Notes: generated by a model from the letters alone, not told the origin. A DNA stretch of 64,000 nt from Neobacillus kokaensis (GCF_014656545.1 NZ_BNDS01000010.1:127533-191532); one strand, 5' to 3'; positions 1 to 9,235 are shown, numbered from the stretch's first letter. Numbers and translations: made by a program.

Positions 1-195
1 AAGTTATTGTTCTTGATAAGTTTTGCTTATCAATTTTCATATAACCTGTTCAGAATATTTTGATAACCGTGGATTACCATATGTAATTTATAAATTGAAA
101 ACTGAATGGTCATCTATATTATTATGTCAAAAAAATAATTCTTTGTCATTTATTTTATTCCAGAGGAAATAGTATTTACATAGGAGGTGATTGGG

Positions 196-345
196 ATGGC
201 TAAAAGAAAGGCGAATCATGTAATTCCTGGAATGAATGCTGCTAAAGCCCAGGGAAATGGCGCAGGTTTTCATGAAGAAATAGCAAATGAACCGTTAACC
301 GAAATGGAGAAGCGTAATAATAAGAAACGAAAGAAAAATCAGTGA
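196..345 (+). CDS. sspO: Small acid-soluble spore protein O (SspO/CotK)
   Basis: A 49-residue, strongly basic peptide beginning [20 protein letters not shown] and ending in a lysine/arginine/asparagine-rich tail (NNKKRKKNQ). This matches the SspO family, a minor SASP made in the forespore. The start follows AGGAGG at 182-187 with normal spacing. A bidirectional terminator (358-392) lies directly downstream. In B. subtilis sspO and sspP are adjacent; here an opposite-strand gene lies between them. Family assignment rests on recognition of the N-terminal motif. Confidence 0.9.
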   Translation: MAKRKANHVIPGMNAAKAQGNGAGFHEEIANEPLTEMEKRNNKKRKKNQ

Positions 346-357
346 TAGTTACGTGAA

Positions 358-392
358 AATGGGTCCCCAGCCGTGAGGACCCATTCTTTTTT
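358..392. terminator. Bidirectional terminator between sspO and the 393-662 gene
   Basis: Nine-base-pair stem (AATGGGTCC / GGACCCATT) with a 10-nt loop, followed by a T-run on the plus strand. It sits between two convergent genes. Confidence 0.75.
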
Positions 393-662
393 CTAATCTT
401 GATTAACTTCTGTTACCATTTGCTCCAAATCTTGTTGGAACTGCTCCAATTGTGCCCGCTGTTTTTCAGAGGCAACCTCCAGCGCATTTTCAATTTGCTG
501 GTATGCTTCATTGACTTCATTTTTTAAATGCTTTAGTTGATGGCCATAGTTAGCACTGTCGCTAACGATGGTTTCAAACAGCCCTTGAGCATCCTCAAAA
601 CCTTGCTGCGCCGCTTGAAACGCTTCCTGTTTATTCTTATTATAAGGATTTCTTTGTGTCAC
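393..662 (-). CDS. Small helical protein of unknown function
   Basis: An 89-residue hydrophilic protein rich in Gln and Glu with heptad-like spacing, so probably helical or coiled-coil. No signal peptide or membrane segment and no Cys. The start has AGGAGGAAG upstream on the minus strand. The size and composition recall the short DUF2524/YtzC-type proteins of Bacillaceae, but I do not recognise it with certainty. It lies convergent to sspO and divergent from sspP, so a sporulation role is possible by position only. Confidence 0.65.
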   Translation of the reverse strand: MTQRNPYNKNKQEAFQAAQQGFEDAQGLFETIVSDSANYGHQLKHLKNEVNEAYQQIENALEVASEKQRAQLEQFQQDLEQMVTEVNQD

Positions 663-723
663 TTTTCTTCCTCCTTCATTTTTGTTTACCCTTTAAATTG
701 CACAACCCGAGAAAAAATATACA

Positions 724-752
724 GCATAAAAAAGGCTTTTGATTGCATCCTA
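724..752 (+). promoter_or_regulatory. Sigma-G-type promoter of sspP
   Basis: GCATA (724-728) and CATCCTA (746-752) are separated by 17 nt. They fit the forespore sigma-G pattern gyATR-N16-18-cAtnnTA and lie 24 nt before the sspP start. Confidence 0.6.
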
Positions 753-775
753 ATGGTTACGAGGAGGGATGAAAA

Positions 776-916
776 ATGACCAATAAAAATGACAGTAAAG
801 ACATGCAAAAAAATGCTCCTAAACAATCCGGACAACCGGAACCACTTAGTGGATCGAAAAAAGTAAAAAATGCCAACCATACACGGGCAAAGCATAATTC
901 CAGTCATGATATGTAG
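776..916 (+). CDS. sspP: Small acid-soluble spore protein P (SspP/CotL)
   Basis: A 46-residue peptide (starts [16 protein letters not shown], contains [13 protein letters not shown] and ends HNSSHDM) that matches the SspP family of minor spore proteins. The ribosome site GAGGAGGGAT precedes the ATG at 776. A sigma-G-like promoter lies just upstream, consistent with forespore expression. No terminator is obvious; the next 140 nt are a dispersed-repeat-like segment. Confidence 0.9.
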   Translation: MTNKNDSKDMQKNAPKQSGQPEPLSGSKKVKNANHTRAKHNSSHDM

Positions 917-1057
917 AAAAGCGGAAGCGCCTGGGTAGCGACGTATGGCCTGAAGGTCTTTCGACTAAAGGAAACACAAAGAGCGAAAGTGATTCGTTGT
1001 TGACTTATTGTAGGGAGAAGATCGAAGGACACTAGTCGTGGGAGCTTAAGCTAGACA
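917..1057. repeat. Degenerate copy of a Bacillus-type dispersed intergenic repeat
   Basis: Starts with AAGCGGAAGCGCC and ends with CACTAGTCG..GGAGCTTAAGCTAGAC. I recognise these ends from dispersed intergenic elements common in Bacillus relatives (GCGGAAGCGCC ... GGAGCTGGAC). There is no ORF and no other copy in the window. Identification is from memory and needs a genome-wide search. Confidence 0.45.
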
Positions 1058-1058
1058 T

Positions 1059-1088
1059 AAAGAAATCGGCGTTTCAGCCGATTTCTTT
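1059..1088 (-). terminator. selA terminator
   Basis: Perfect 12-bp stem (AAGAAATCGGC arms) around the loop at 1071-1076, starting at the selA stop codon and rich in U on the minus strand. Confidence 0.7.
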
Positions 1089-2494
1089 TAAATATTTATT
1101 AACGCCTCAAGAAGCTGGTCCTCTTCCTCCGCTGAAACTGTTCGTAAATCGATTAGAAACTGCTCTTTCTGAATTCTTCCTACAATGGCAGGTTTATGTT
1201 CTGTGCGCAATTTCCTTCCCAATTGTTCGGCTGTTAAAGAATGATGCGTTAATGCAATCACCATAGTTGACAGTTCAACATCTGGCATTGTTCCACCGCC
1301 TACTTGGCTGACGTCAGGAAAGATTTCCGTTTTAAAACAATTTGTTTTTTGTAATAATTTTGTAACAAACCGTTGTGATCTTTCGTCTAATTCAATAGCA
1401 GACACTAATAAATCCCGGATTGTCGGAATATTACGCATTGCCATTTCACCGCGGGCATATTCTAGTAATGTACCCTCGAGCGCCGCAAGCGTCATTTTAT
1501 CCACACGGACAACTCTGGCTAATTGATGTTTTTTCAAACTGTCTATGAATTTTCTTTTCCCAGCAATAATCCCAGCCTGAGGTCCTCCAAGCAGCTTATC
1601 GCCGCTAAAGGTGACAATATCTGCCCCCATTTCAATGACCTCTTTGACTACCGGCTCTTCACCAATACCATGCTTTCTAAAGTCAAACAAGGCGCCGCTT
1701 CCAAGGTCTTCATAAAAAATAAGTTCATTACCTGTTTTGGTTAATTGAACAAGGTCTGTTGTTGCAACTGATTTAGTAAAGCCTATCACCTTAAAATTAC
1801 TTGTATGGACTTTCATAATCATAGCCGTCTCATTCGTGACTGCTTTTTCATAATCATATAAATGGGTTTTATTCGTTGTTCCAACTTCGACAAGCCTTGC
1901 CCCACTTTCTTCCATAATCGAAGAAATACGAAACGAACCGCCGATTTCAACTAACTGTCCTCTTGATACAATCACTTCTTTGTTTGCAGCAAGTGCCCGT
2001 AATACAAGATAAACAGCGGCTGCATTGTTATTAACGACCATCGCTGCTTCTGCACCAGTAATTTCTTTAATAAGCTCTTCCACATGGCTGTGACGTGAAC
2101 CTCGTTCCCCTTCATAAAGTTTATATTCAAGATTTGAATAACTTCCTGCCGTTTCTACAACATGTTGAATAGCGGTCTTACTTAGCCGAGCCCTGCCTAA
2201 ATTAGTATGTAAAATGGTACCTGTAGCATTAATCACTTTTTCTATTGTATATGAAAACTGTTTTGTGGCAGTTTTTTCAAGCATTATGAATAACTCTTCA
2301 ATAAATTGATCTGTCCCCGGCATAGTTCCCTGCCATTGATCATTGATAATGGCTTGCCTAACTTGCTCTAATACTTCTTTTAAGGATTTGGTTAATTGGA
2401 CTTTATCCAGTCCCATTTCTTTCAGGAGCATTAGAAACGTTGAATGGTTCTGCAGTTCATGGACAGGTGGTATGAATCGTAGGGTTTCTTTCAC
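1088..2494 (-). CDS. selA: L-seryl-tRNA(Sec) selenium transferase SelA
   Basis: A 468-residue PLP enzyme that converts Ser-tRNA(Sec) to Sec-tRNA(Sec) using selenophosphate, in the cytoplasm. Visible features are an N-terminal helical domain, the fold-I PLP core, and the Schiff-base lysine in the motif FSGDKLLGGPQAG (K300, comparable to K295 of E. coli). Length is normal for the family. The start is GTG, with AAGGAG 8 nt upstream. Downstream lie a SelW-like selenoprotein and selD, which together form a selenium locus. selB and the tRNA gene selC are not found here, so they must be elsewhere if Sec insertion works. Confidence 0.96.
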   Translation of the reverse strand: MKETLRFIPPVHELQNHSTFLMLLKEMGLDKVQLTKSLKEVLEQVRQAIINDQWQGTMPGTDQFIEELFIMLEKTATKQFSYTIEKVINATGTILHTNLGRARLSKTAIQHVVETAGSYSNLEYKLYEGERGSRHSHVEELIKEITGAEAAMVVNNNAAAVYLVLRALAANKEVIVSRGQLVEIGGSFRISSIMEESGARLVEVGTTNKTHLYDYEKAVTNETAMIMKVHTSNFKVIGFTKSVATTDLVQLTKTGNELIFYEDLGSGALFDFRKHGIGEEPVVKEVIEMGADIVTFSGDKLLGGPQAGIIAGKRKFIDSLKKHQLARVVRVDKMTLAALEGTLLEYARGEMAMRNIPTIRDLLVSAIELDERSQRFVTKLLQKTNCFKTEIFPDVSQVGGGTMPDVELSTMVIALTHHSLTAEQLGRKLRTEHKPAIVGRIQKEQFLIDLRTVSAEEEDQLLEALINI

Positions 2495-2594
2495 AAATAA
2501 AACTCCTTTACAAATACATCTTACGACTTATTATACCATCTTTCACGTTTTCCGCTTGTGTGAATAAAATGAAACGAGCAAGGGGGCGCTGGCT

Positions 2595-2999
2595 TTGGAT
2601 GAAAAAAAAATAAATCAAAATCTGTCAGCCGATTATGATAAAATGGAACAATGGTTACGCGATTATTTTCTTGACCCGCGAACTGAACACGAAGATCATG
2701 CATTGTTTAAAATAGATATTTATGAAACAGATGATCATTGGATTGTAGAAGCGGTATTAAAAGGTTACCTAAGTTCCGATATAAAAGTTATGATCAAAGA
2801 ATCCGATCTAAACATTTCAACACAAAAGCAAGAGCATTCATACCCTTCTGCCTTTCTTAAAAAGGAAAGGACAATTCATTTCCCCTTCCAAATTATCCAT
2901 CATTGTGTGACCGCTATATTTCAAAATGGTATGCTCGAAATTTTTATTTCTAAGACAAAGAATGGATTAGGAAAAAATCGCTATATTACCTTGCCGTAG
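2595..2999 (+). CDS. Hsp20/alpha-crystallin-like small protein
   Basis: A 134-residue protein starting at TTG (2595), with AGGGGG 8 nt upstream; the ATG at 2599 is out of frame. Residues about 33-134 look like an alpha-crystallin domain: FKIDIYETDDHWIVEAVLKGY, then IKVMIKESDLNIST and FPF. The N-terminus is charged. Related small proteins in bacilli are sHSPs or coat-associated (CotP/YocM type). It is divergent from selA and convergent with the SelW-like gene; no selenium role follows from that. Confidence 0.65.
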   Translation: MDEKKINQNLSADYDKMEQWLRDYFLDPRTEHEDHALFKIDIYETDDHWIVEAVLKGYLSSDIKVMIKESDLNISTQKQEHSYPSAFLKKERTIHFPFQIIHHCVTAIFQNGMLEIFISKTKNGLGKNRYITLP

Positions 3000-3043
3000 C
3001 ATTTCTTTTTTTTTATTCAGTTTACATAACATTATTACTGAAA

Positions 3044-3081
3044 ATCATAAAAGGTCCTTCTTCTTAAGGACCTTTTATGAT
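3044..3081. terminator. Bidirectional terminator
   Basis: Perfect 16-bp hairpin (arms 3044-3059 and 3066-3081, loop CTTCTT) between two convergent genes. The arm overlaps the stop codon of the SelW-like gene. Confidence 0.8.
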
Positions 3082-3311
3082 TCCAATATTTGAATAATCT
3101 CGTCGGTATCAGGAAAAAGCCCTGTATCATCCTTCGAATAGATTTTTTTACCGTTAACCGTTACTTCAAAGACACCGCCTGATGCTGGAATCAATTCCAG
3201 TTTTTCAATATCCCTTCTAAAATGGGTAATCAACTCTTCCGCGAAACTCGCGGCCTTTGGTGCATAGTTTCACATCATACAAAATTCTACAATTACATTA
3301 TACTTACCCAC
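3075..3311 (-). CDS. SelW/Rdx-family selenoprotein with in-frame TGA (CMMU)
   Basis: Reading the minus strand from GTG 3311 through the TGA at 3272-3270 gives a 78-residue protein: N-terminus MGKYNVIVEFC, then MMUNYAPKAASFAEEL, later LELIPASGGVFEVTVNGKK, IYSKDDTGLFPD. This is the Rdx/SelW thioredoxin-like fold, with the redox motif C11-M-M-U14 in the usual CxxU position. AGGGGG lies 8 nt before the GTG. A SECIS-type hairpin starts 16 nt after the UGA. Without Sec decoding the gene would end after 13 residues. It is divergent from selD and probably a small thiol/selenol oxidoreductase; the substrate is unknown. Confidence 0.88.
3239..3253 (-). promoter_or_regulatory. SECIS-like hairpin of the SelW-like gene
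   Basis: On the minus-strand RNA, CCGCGA-GUU-UCGCGG forms a perfect 6-bp stem beginning 17 nt after the UGA, with a G first in the apical loop. Position and loop fit bacterial SECIS elements read by SelB. Confidence 0.75.
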
Positions 3312-3462
3312 AGTAAATTCCCCCTTTTACCAGCATTTTCTTTTTATTAATATAATAGAAATAATTGTATCTCAGCCATTTAGGCATTTGCAAATTCTTT
3401 GCACCAATCGTGCAGTTTCATTGAGATAGAGTTATACTACTAAGAGTGGAGGTGTACATATT

Positions 3463-4515
3463 ATGAGTGAACATGAGAAAATTCGCCTGACCTCGTTATC
3501 CACGAAAGCTGGCTGAGGTTGTAAAATTGGTCCTGAAGACCTGACGCAAGTTTTGCGTCTATTACCAAAGCAAGACCCAGTCCCTGAATTGCTTGTTGGA
3601 AACGAAACGAGCGATGATGCGGGAGTTTATCAATTAACTGATTCGATTGCCCTAATCCAAACGGTCGATTATTTTACCCCGATTGTGGATGATCCTTATA
3701 TGTTTGGACAAATTGCGGCTGCCAATTCCTTGAGTGATGTGTATGCAATGGGCGGTGAGCCAAAAACCGTTTTGAATATTGTCGGGTTTCCCATTAAAAA
3801 ACTAGGAGCAAACATCTTAGCGGAAATTTTACGGGGTGCAGCCGATAAAGTAAAAGAAGCTGGAGCCATCACAGTAGGCGGTCATTCGATTGATGACCAA
3901 GAGCCTAAGTTTGGACTTTCCGTTACAGGGATCGTACATCCTGATAAAGTATGGAAAAATGTTGGTGCAAAATCAGGTGATGTACTCGTATTAACAAAAC
4001 CCATTGGCGTCGGCATATTAACAACTGGAATCAAACGAAGTATGGTTTCACCAGAACAGGAACAGCTCGTAACTGCAACAATGGCTATGCTGAATAAAAT
4101 AGCAGCTGAAACGCTGACCGCCTTTAAGCCACATTCTGTGACGGATGTAACTGGATTTGGACTCCTAGGTCATGGGAGTGAAATGGCACGCGGAAGTAAT
4201 GTAAGCTTTGAAATTTCGTTATCGCAAGTGCCGATTTTAGAAGGAGCGGTTGAACTAGCAAAAAATGGGGTTGTCCCAGGAGGTTCTAAGTCGAACCACA
4301 AATGGCTGCAGGATGATGTTATTTATGATGACATTCTTCCGGAGGAACAGTTGGTTTTATGTGATGCCATTACATCTGGAGGACTGCTTATTTCTATTAG
4401 TGTGGAAGAGGCAGAGCAGTATGTGAGGGAGCTCAGGTCAAACGGGTTAACCGATGCATCCATTGTCGGACGGGTTATCGATAAGGAAGACAAATTAATG
4501 TATGTAAAAAGATAA
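3463..4515 (+). CDS. selD: Selenide, water dikinase SelD, itself a selenoprotein (Sec18)
   Basis: SelD makes selenophosphate from selenide and ATP. Translation from ATG 3463 (GGAGG upstream) runs through TGA 3514-3516 to a 350-residue protein. The active-site loop reads KAGUGCKIGPEDL, where U18 replaces the catalytic Cys17 of E. coli SelD and the following K is conserved. The ATP-binding segment DDAGVY and the motif QTVDYFTPIVDDPYMFGQIA follow. A call that stops at the TGA would begin at 3553 and miss the active site. A SECIS-type hairpin lies at 3543-3559. Divergent from the SelW-like gene; own terminator at 4515-4545. Confidence 0.95.
3543..3559 (+). promoter_or_regulatory. SECIS-like hairpin of selD
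   Basis: GACGCAA-GTT-TTGCGTC is a perfect 7-bp stem with the same A-GTT-T apex as the SelW-like SECIS. It starts 26 nt after the in-frame TGA (3514-3516), within the range known for bacterial SECIS elements. Confidence 0.75.
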
Positions 4516-4545
4516 CAGCGAAGCCAAGGTGCTTCGCTGTTTTTC
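4515..4545 (+). terminator. selD terminator
   Basis: Ten-bp stem ACAGCGAAGC / GCTTCGCTGT with loop CAAGGT, then TTTTT. Confidence 0.85.
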
Positions 4546-4547
4546 TA

Positions 4548-5510
4548 TCAGCCGGAAATTCTCAACTGCATTTTTTGTCTTAATTTATCAATCATATCCT
4601 GCGTCATTTTATCTAAATCGTAATCGAACTTAAATCCCCATTCCTCTTTGGCTGCTGCAGAGTCAATGGAATTTGGCCAGCTATCAGCGATATTTTGCCT
4701 TGCCGGATCCACATTGTATGAAATTTTAAAGCCAGGAATATACTTGGCGATACTAGCAGCAATTTCTTCTGGGTCAAAACTCATCGAACTAACATTAAAG
4801 GAATTACGGTGGATGAGCTTGCTGGGATCAGCTTCCATCAAGTCCACGATAGCATTTAAAGCATCAGGCATGTACATCATGTCCATATAGGTGCCTTTAT
4901 CAATATAGGAGGTATATCTGCGATTTTTAACCGCTTCATAATAAATTTCAACCGCATAATCGGTTGTTCCTCCGCCCGGCATGGCTACATAGGAAATCAG
5001 TCCAGGGAAGCGAAGGCCCCGAGTATCAACCCCAAATTTATGATAGTAGTAGTCAGCTAAAAGTTCACCTGCTACTTTATTTACTCCATACATGGTGGTA
5101 GGACGCATAATCGTATCCTGCGGGGTATTATCTTTAGGAGTAGATGGACCAAATGCGCCTATTGAACTAGGTGTAAAAAATTGCGCCTTTACTTCCCTTG
5201 CTGTCTCAAGTGCATTTAACATGCCGCCCATATTTAAATTCCAAGCAAATACCGGCTTTGATTCAGCAGTTGCTGATAAAAGTGCAGCTAAATGCATGAC
5301 GGTATCGACCTTGTGTTTTTTAGCTATCTCCACCATCCTATTTGCATCGGTAACGTCGAGAATTTCAAACGGACCACTGTGGGCCGCTTCGCTGTCATTT
5401 TTCTTAATATCGGTGGCAATAACATTGTCGGCACCATAAAGATCTCTAAGTTTTAAGGTTAGCTCAGATCCTATTTGTCCAAGTGCACCTGTAATTAGTA
5501 TTCGCTTCAT
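4548..5510 (-). CDS. tdh: L-threonine 3-dehydrogenase, SDR (epimerase-like) type
   Basis: A 320-residue extended short-chain dehydrogenase. The NAD-binding GALGQIG motif is at residues 8-14 and the catalytic pair Y141xxxK145 (YGVNK) follows TPSSIGAFG. Its position just after kbl indicates the NAD-dependent L-threonine dehydrogenase of the SDR class, not the zinc MDR type used by B. subtilis and E. coli. It oxidises threonine to 2-amino-3-ketobutyrate, which Kbl then cleaves. 32 nt separate it from kbl, so they are one leftward operon. The start has GGGGA upstream. Confidence 0.88.
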   Translation of the reverse strand: MKRILITGALGQIGSELTLKLRDLYGADNVIATDIKKNDSEAAHSGPFEILDVTDANRMVEIAKKHKVDTVMHLAALLSATAESKPVFAWNLNMGGMLNALETAREVKAQFFTPSSIGAFGPSTPKDNTPQDTIMRPTTMYGVNKVAGELLADYYYHKFGVDTRGLRFPGLISYVAMPGGGTTDYAVEIYYEAVKNRRYTSYIDKGTYMDMMYMPDALNAIVDLMEADPSKLIHRNSFNVSSMSFDPEEIAASIAKYIPGFKISYNVDPARQNIADSWPNSIDSAAAKEEWGFKFDYDLDKMTQDMIDKLRQKMQLRISG

Positions 5511-5542
5511 CGATGTTCCCCGTCCTTGTTCGTTAGTCTATT

Positions 5543-6733
5543 TTAAATAATACCCATTTCCTTACCAACTTTTTCATAAATAGAAATTGCTTGATCAAGC
5601 ATTTCTTTCGTATGTGCAGCAGTCGGCATGTTACGGACCCTTCCTGTTCCTTTAGGGACAGTTGGGAATACAATTGCTTTGGCGTAAACCCCTTCTTCAA
5701 TTAATCGTTTACTGAATTCCTGTGCCGTGGTTTCTTCCCCGATTATGCAAGGAGTAATCGGTGTTTCACTATTGCCGATATTGAATCCAAGTTCCTTTAA
5801 TCCCCTTTTTAAATAGTTTCCATTTTCCCACAGTTTTTGATTAAGCTCTGTGCTTTCCATTAAGATCTCAATTGCGCGCTTACTTGCCGCGACATCTGCA
5901 GGTGTTAATGAAGTAGAAAATAAGAATGGACGGCTGCGTACTTTTAACCAGTCAATCAGATTTTTCTTACCGGCTACATATCCGCCGACAACACCGATTG
6001 CTTTTGACAACGTTCCAATTTGGAAATCGATTTTATCGGAAAGGCCGAAATGCTTCACCGTTCCGGCTCCATCACCTAAAACACCAGAGCCGTGCGCATC
6101 ATCAACATAAGTAATTAGATCGAATTCTTCGGCAATTTTAACGATTTCCGGTAACAACGCAATGTCTCCATCCATTGAGAACACGCCATCTGTAATAACC
6201 ATAATTTTGTTGTACTGGCCTGATTCTTTCGCTTCCTTTGCTTTCGCGCGAAGATCTTCCATATCGGAATGATTAAAGCGAATGATTTTTGCCTTAGAAA
6301 GCCGGCAGCCATCAATAATGGATGCGTGGTTTAATTCATCAGATAATATAGCATCGTTTTTATCCATAACTGCGGAGATTGCTGCCATATTACAGTTGAA
6401 TCCTGATTGATAAGCGATGGCTGCTTCAGTATGTTTAAATTCAGCTAATTTCTCTTCAAGTTCTACGTGAAGTTTTAATGTACCGTTTATAGTACGAACC
6501 GCGCCTGCCCCGACACCGTATTTTTCGAGTGCATCTGTGGCTGCTTTTTTCAATCGGTCATCGGTTGCTAACCCAAGATAGTTATTTGATGAAAGGTTAA
6601 TTAGCTCTTTTCTGTTAATCGTAATTACCGGACCATTTGGGCTTTCAAGCGGGTCGATAACGTTATAAAGGCCTTTACCCTTTAAATCTTCAAGATTTTC
6701 ATTTAAAAATTTCTCTAAAATAGTACTGGACAC
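5543..6733 (-). CDS. kbl: Glycine C-acetyltransferase (2-amino-3-ketobutyrate CoA ligase)
   Basis: A 396-residue PLP enzyme of the alpha-oxoamine synthase family. It has LSSNNYLGL near residue 47, the glycine-rich [11 protein letters not shown] at 75-85, [10 protein letters not shown] at 211-220 and the PLP lysine K244 in GTLSKAIG. It cleaves 2-amino-3-ketobutyrate with CoA to glycine and acetyl-CoA. The start is GTG with AAGGGGG upstream. It is the first gene of the kbl-tdh threonine-degradation operon. Closely related BioF/ALAS enzymes are possible by sequence alone, but the tdh neighbour makes Kbl most likely. Confidence 0.93.
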   Translation of the reverse strand: MSSTILEKFLNENLEDLKGKGLYNVIDPLESPNGPVITINRKELINLSSNNYLGLATDDRLKKAATDALEKYGVGAGAVRTINGTLKLHVELEEKLAEFKHTEAAIAYQSGFNCNMAAISAVMDKNDAILSDELNHASIIDGCRLSKAKIIRFNHSDMEDLRAKAKEAKESGQYNKIMVITDGVFSMDGDIALLPEIVKIAEEFDLITYVDDAHGSGVLGDGAGTVKHFGLSDKIDFQIGTLSKAIGVVGGYVAGKKNLIDWLKVRSRPFLFSTSLTPADVAASKRAIEILMESTELNQKLWENGNYLKRGLKELGFNIGNSETPITPCIIGEETTAQEFSKRLIEEGVYAKAIVFPTVPKGTGRVRNMPTAAHTKEMLDQAISIYEKVGKEMGII

Positions 6734-7020
6734 TGTTTAAATCCCCCTTATTCCTTTATGTATTCATTTTTGTCGTTATGCAATGAACAAATGTCCACCT
6801 GAGGAGGACAGTTGGAATTAATAAAAATCCCAATATAAAAGGATTTATTACTTATAATTTATCATATTATCCGTAAAGTGTTCATGTCAAGAGGACAAAT
6901 TCGCGAAATTTTTTTTCATTCTTTAGGTTATCCCAATAATCTGTTGTAAATGTCTAATTTTCGGGGTTTGTTTCTTTTGTTAACCTGTGGAATTATGGGA
7001 TACAGCCGCCAACTTTTACA
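6734..7020. other. Long AT-rich intergenic region upstream of kbl
   Basis: No ORF or RNA gene is evident. It should carry the leftward kbl promoter. The right part leads into a short repeat array (7021-7096). Confidence 0.4.
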
Positions 7021-7096
7021 ATTTACCCGTATAACTTGCTAAAATACCCGTCATTTTTTCTTATTAGCCCCTCAAATTTACTAATTTACCCGCTAA
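7021..7096. repeat. Intergenic array, about 21-bp period, core TTTACCCG
   Basis: Four degenerate units: ACCCG at 7025, 7046 and 7088 plus a diverged unit (AGCCC) near 7066, so spacing is 21 bp. Units resemble TTTACCCGTATAACTTGCTA. It lies just beyond the terminator of the nitronate monooxygenase gene. Confidence 0.6.
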
Positions 7097-7120
7097 CGGC
7101 AAGCATCAGCACAATTAGAA

Positions 7121-7147
7121 AAGCAGTCTAAGAAATTTAGACTGCTT
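7121..7147 (-). terminator. Terminator of the 7158-8156 gene
   Basis: Eleven-bp stem AAGCAGTCTAA with a 5-nt loop, then UUUU on the minus strand. Confidence 0.7.
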
Positions 7148-7157
7148 GCATGAAGGG

Positions 7158-8156
7158 TTATTTTGCATGGACGCCTGTTAAATTCTTGGCATTTTGATTA
7201 ATTCTTTCCAATGCCTGTTTATATTCCTTTTCTAAACGCCGTATAATATCCGCAGCCGATTCAATTCGGTCAATTGCTCCGACCCCGTGGCCAGCGGACC
7301 AAATATCGCGCCATGCCTTCGCGTTCGTATCTCTTTGCATATCATCAAAATCCACTTTTTCCTTGCTCACTAGCTGCTCCGGATCTAGTCCTGCTTTTTT
7401 AATGCTTGGTTTTAACATATTGGCATTAACACCGGAAAAAGCATCTGTCAAAACAATATCTTCCTGTGTCGCCCCAACCAGCATTTCTCGATATTCATCA
7501 TTTGCCAGACTTTCTGTTGCGACGATTAATCGTGTTCCCATGTATGCGAGGTCAGCCCCTGCTGCCTGTGCCGCTAAAATTCCTTTGCCAGTTGAGATCG
7601 AACCAGCTAACACAATAATTCCATCCCAAAAAGAGCGAACCATATCAACAAATGCGAAACCGTTGATTTGCCCTGCATGCCCCCCAGCACCGCTGGCAAC
7701 CAAGATCAGCCCATCCACTCCAGCTTCTGCGGCTTTCCTGGCAAACTTCACATCACTGACATCGGAAAAAACAAGACCACCGTATTCATGGACAATCTCT
7801 ACAACTACCTTTGGGCTACCTAAAGAAGTAATCACCAATTGCGGCTTGTGTTTTTTGATTAACTCCAATTCATCCTTAAGGCGGCTGTATGAACTATGAA
7901 CAACCATATTCAACGCCCATGGTGCAATCCTCCCGGCAGGATCTTTTTCCCGTGCATCATTTAAGCTCTCATTTAATTCTCCCATCCATTGATCCAGCAC
8001 CTCAATTGGACGTGCATTCGGCGCTGGAAATGAACCGATAACACCACTCAAGCAGCAGGTTTTTACCAATTCGGTGCCTGACACCAAAAACATAGGGGCA
8101 GCAATCACCGGCAAGCGTAACAGATTCCACCATAAATCAGGAATCATTTTCACCAT
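7158..8156 (-). CDS. Nitronate monooxygenase / 2-nitropropane dioxygenase family
   Basis: A 332-residue FMN-dependent TIM-barrel protein. Diagnostic segments are LPVIAAPMFLVSGTEL near the N-terminus, LVASGAGGHAGQ (flavin-phosphate loop with the catalytic-region His) and LAGSISTGKGILAAQAAGADLAYMGTRL. The family oxidises nitronates such as propionate-3-nitronate and protects against them. A longer in-frame reading starts at 8234, but MVKMIPDLWWN at 8156 has GGAGAGGTG at the right distance and matches family N-termini. It is monocistronic. A second, diverged paralogue lies at 33065-34147. Confidence 0.88.
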   Translation of the reverse strand: MVKMIPDLWWNLLRLPVIAAPMFLVSGTELVKTCCLSGVIGSFPAPNARPIEVLDQWMGELNESLNDAREKDPAGRIAPWALNMVVHSSYSRLKDELELIKKHKPQLVITSLGSPKVVVEIVHEYGGLVFSDVSDVKFARKAAEAGVDGLILVASGAGGHAGQINGFAFVDMVRSFWDGIIVLAGSISTGKGILAAQAAGADLAYMGTRLIVATESLANDEYREMLVGATQEDIVLTDAFSGVNANMLKPSIKKAGLDPEQLVSKEKVDFDDMQRDTNAKAWRDIWSAGHGVGAIDRIESAADIIRRLEKEYKQALERINQNAKNLTGVHAK

Positions 8157-8334
8157 AAAAGCACCTCTCCCATTTTGAATTTTCTGAACAAATCGCACAC
8201 TTTTTATAGTATCTAAAAATGAATGATTGTTCAATCATTTAATTGAACTAGATATAAACCTGTTAAAACTGTTTGCAAAACCCGAACGATATGTATTTAT
8301 TTAAAAATTCCATTCGTTTTTTGCTAAAAAAGGA

Positions 8335-8363
8335 TTGCTTTACGCTACTAAGGGTTTTATAAT
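8335..8363 (+). promoter_or_regulatory. Sigma-A promoter of the xpt-pbuX operon
   Basis: TTGCTT (8335-8340), a 17-nt spacer, and a perfect TATAAT (8358-8363), 23 nt before the riboswitch. Confidence 0.8.
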
Positions 8364-8386
8364 GTGAATATCAAATTCATATGTTT

Positions 8387-8457
8387 CACTCATATAATAG
8401 CGGGAATATGGCTCGCAAGTTTCTACCGGATTGCCGTTAACAATCCGACTATGAGTG
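8387..8457 (+). ncRNA. Guanine-class purine riboswitch aptamer
   Basis: P1 is a perfect 7-bp stem (CACTCAT / ATGAGTG). The conserved core reads ATATAAT, GGAATATGGC, GCAAGTTTCTACC and CCGACTATG. The specificity base (position 74 of the xpt aptamer) is C, which indicates guanine or hypoxanthine and not adenine. It precedes xpt-pbuX and a strong terminator at 8518-8579, so ligand binding should turn the operon off. Confidence 0.96.
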
Positions 8458-8517
8458 GGTAATGAGCATTCCGTCTGAAGTGATATTCAGCGGACTTCCT
8501 TCCTATTCCTTTCGGAT

Positions 8518-9235
<718 letters not shown>

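Noticed and set aside
917..1057. tRNA(Sec) gene near selA
   Set aside because: No acceptor/TPsiC arms or UCA anticodon; sequence fits a dispersed repeat instead.
5092..5439. Open frame on the plus strand inside tdh
   Set aside because: Antisense shadow of the SDR gene; no ribosome site and no family features.
8078..8090. GGTGCCTGACACC, the core of the dispersed palindrome, inside the nitronate monooxygenase gene
   Set aside because: It encodes the conserved VSGT segment of the family in frame, so it is a chance match and not a repeat insertion.
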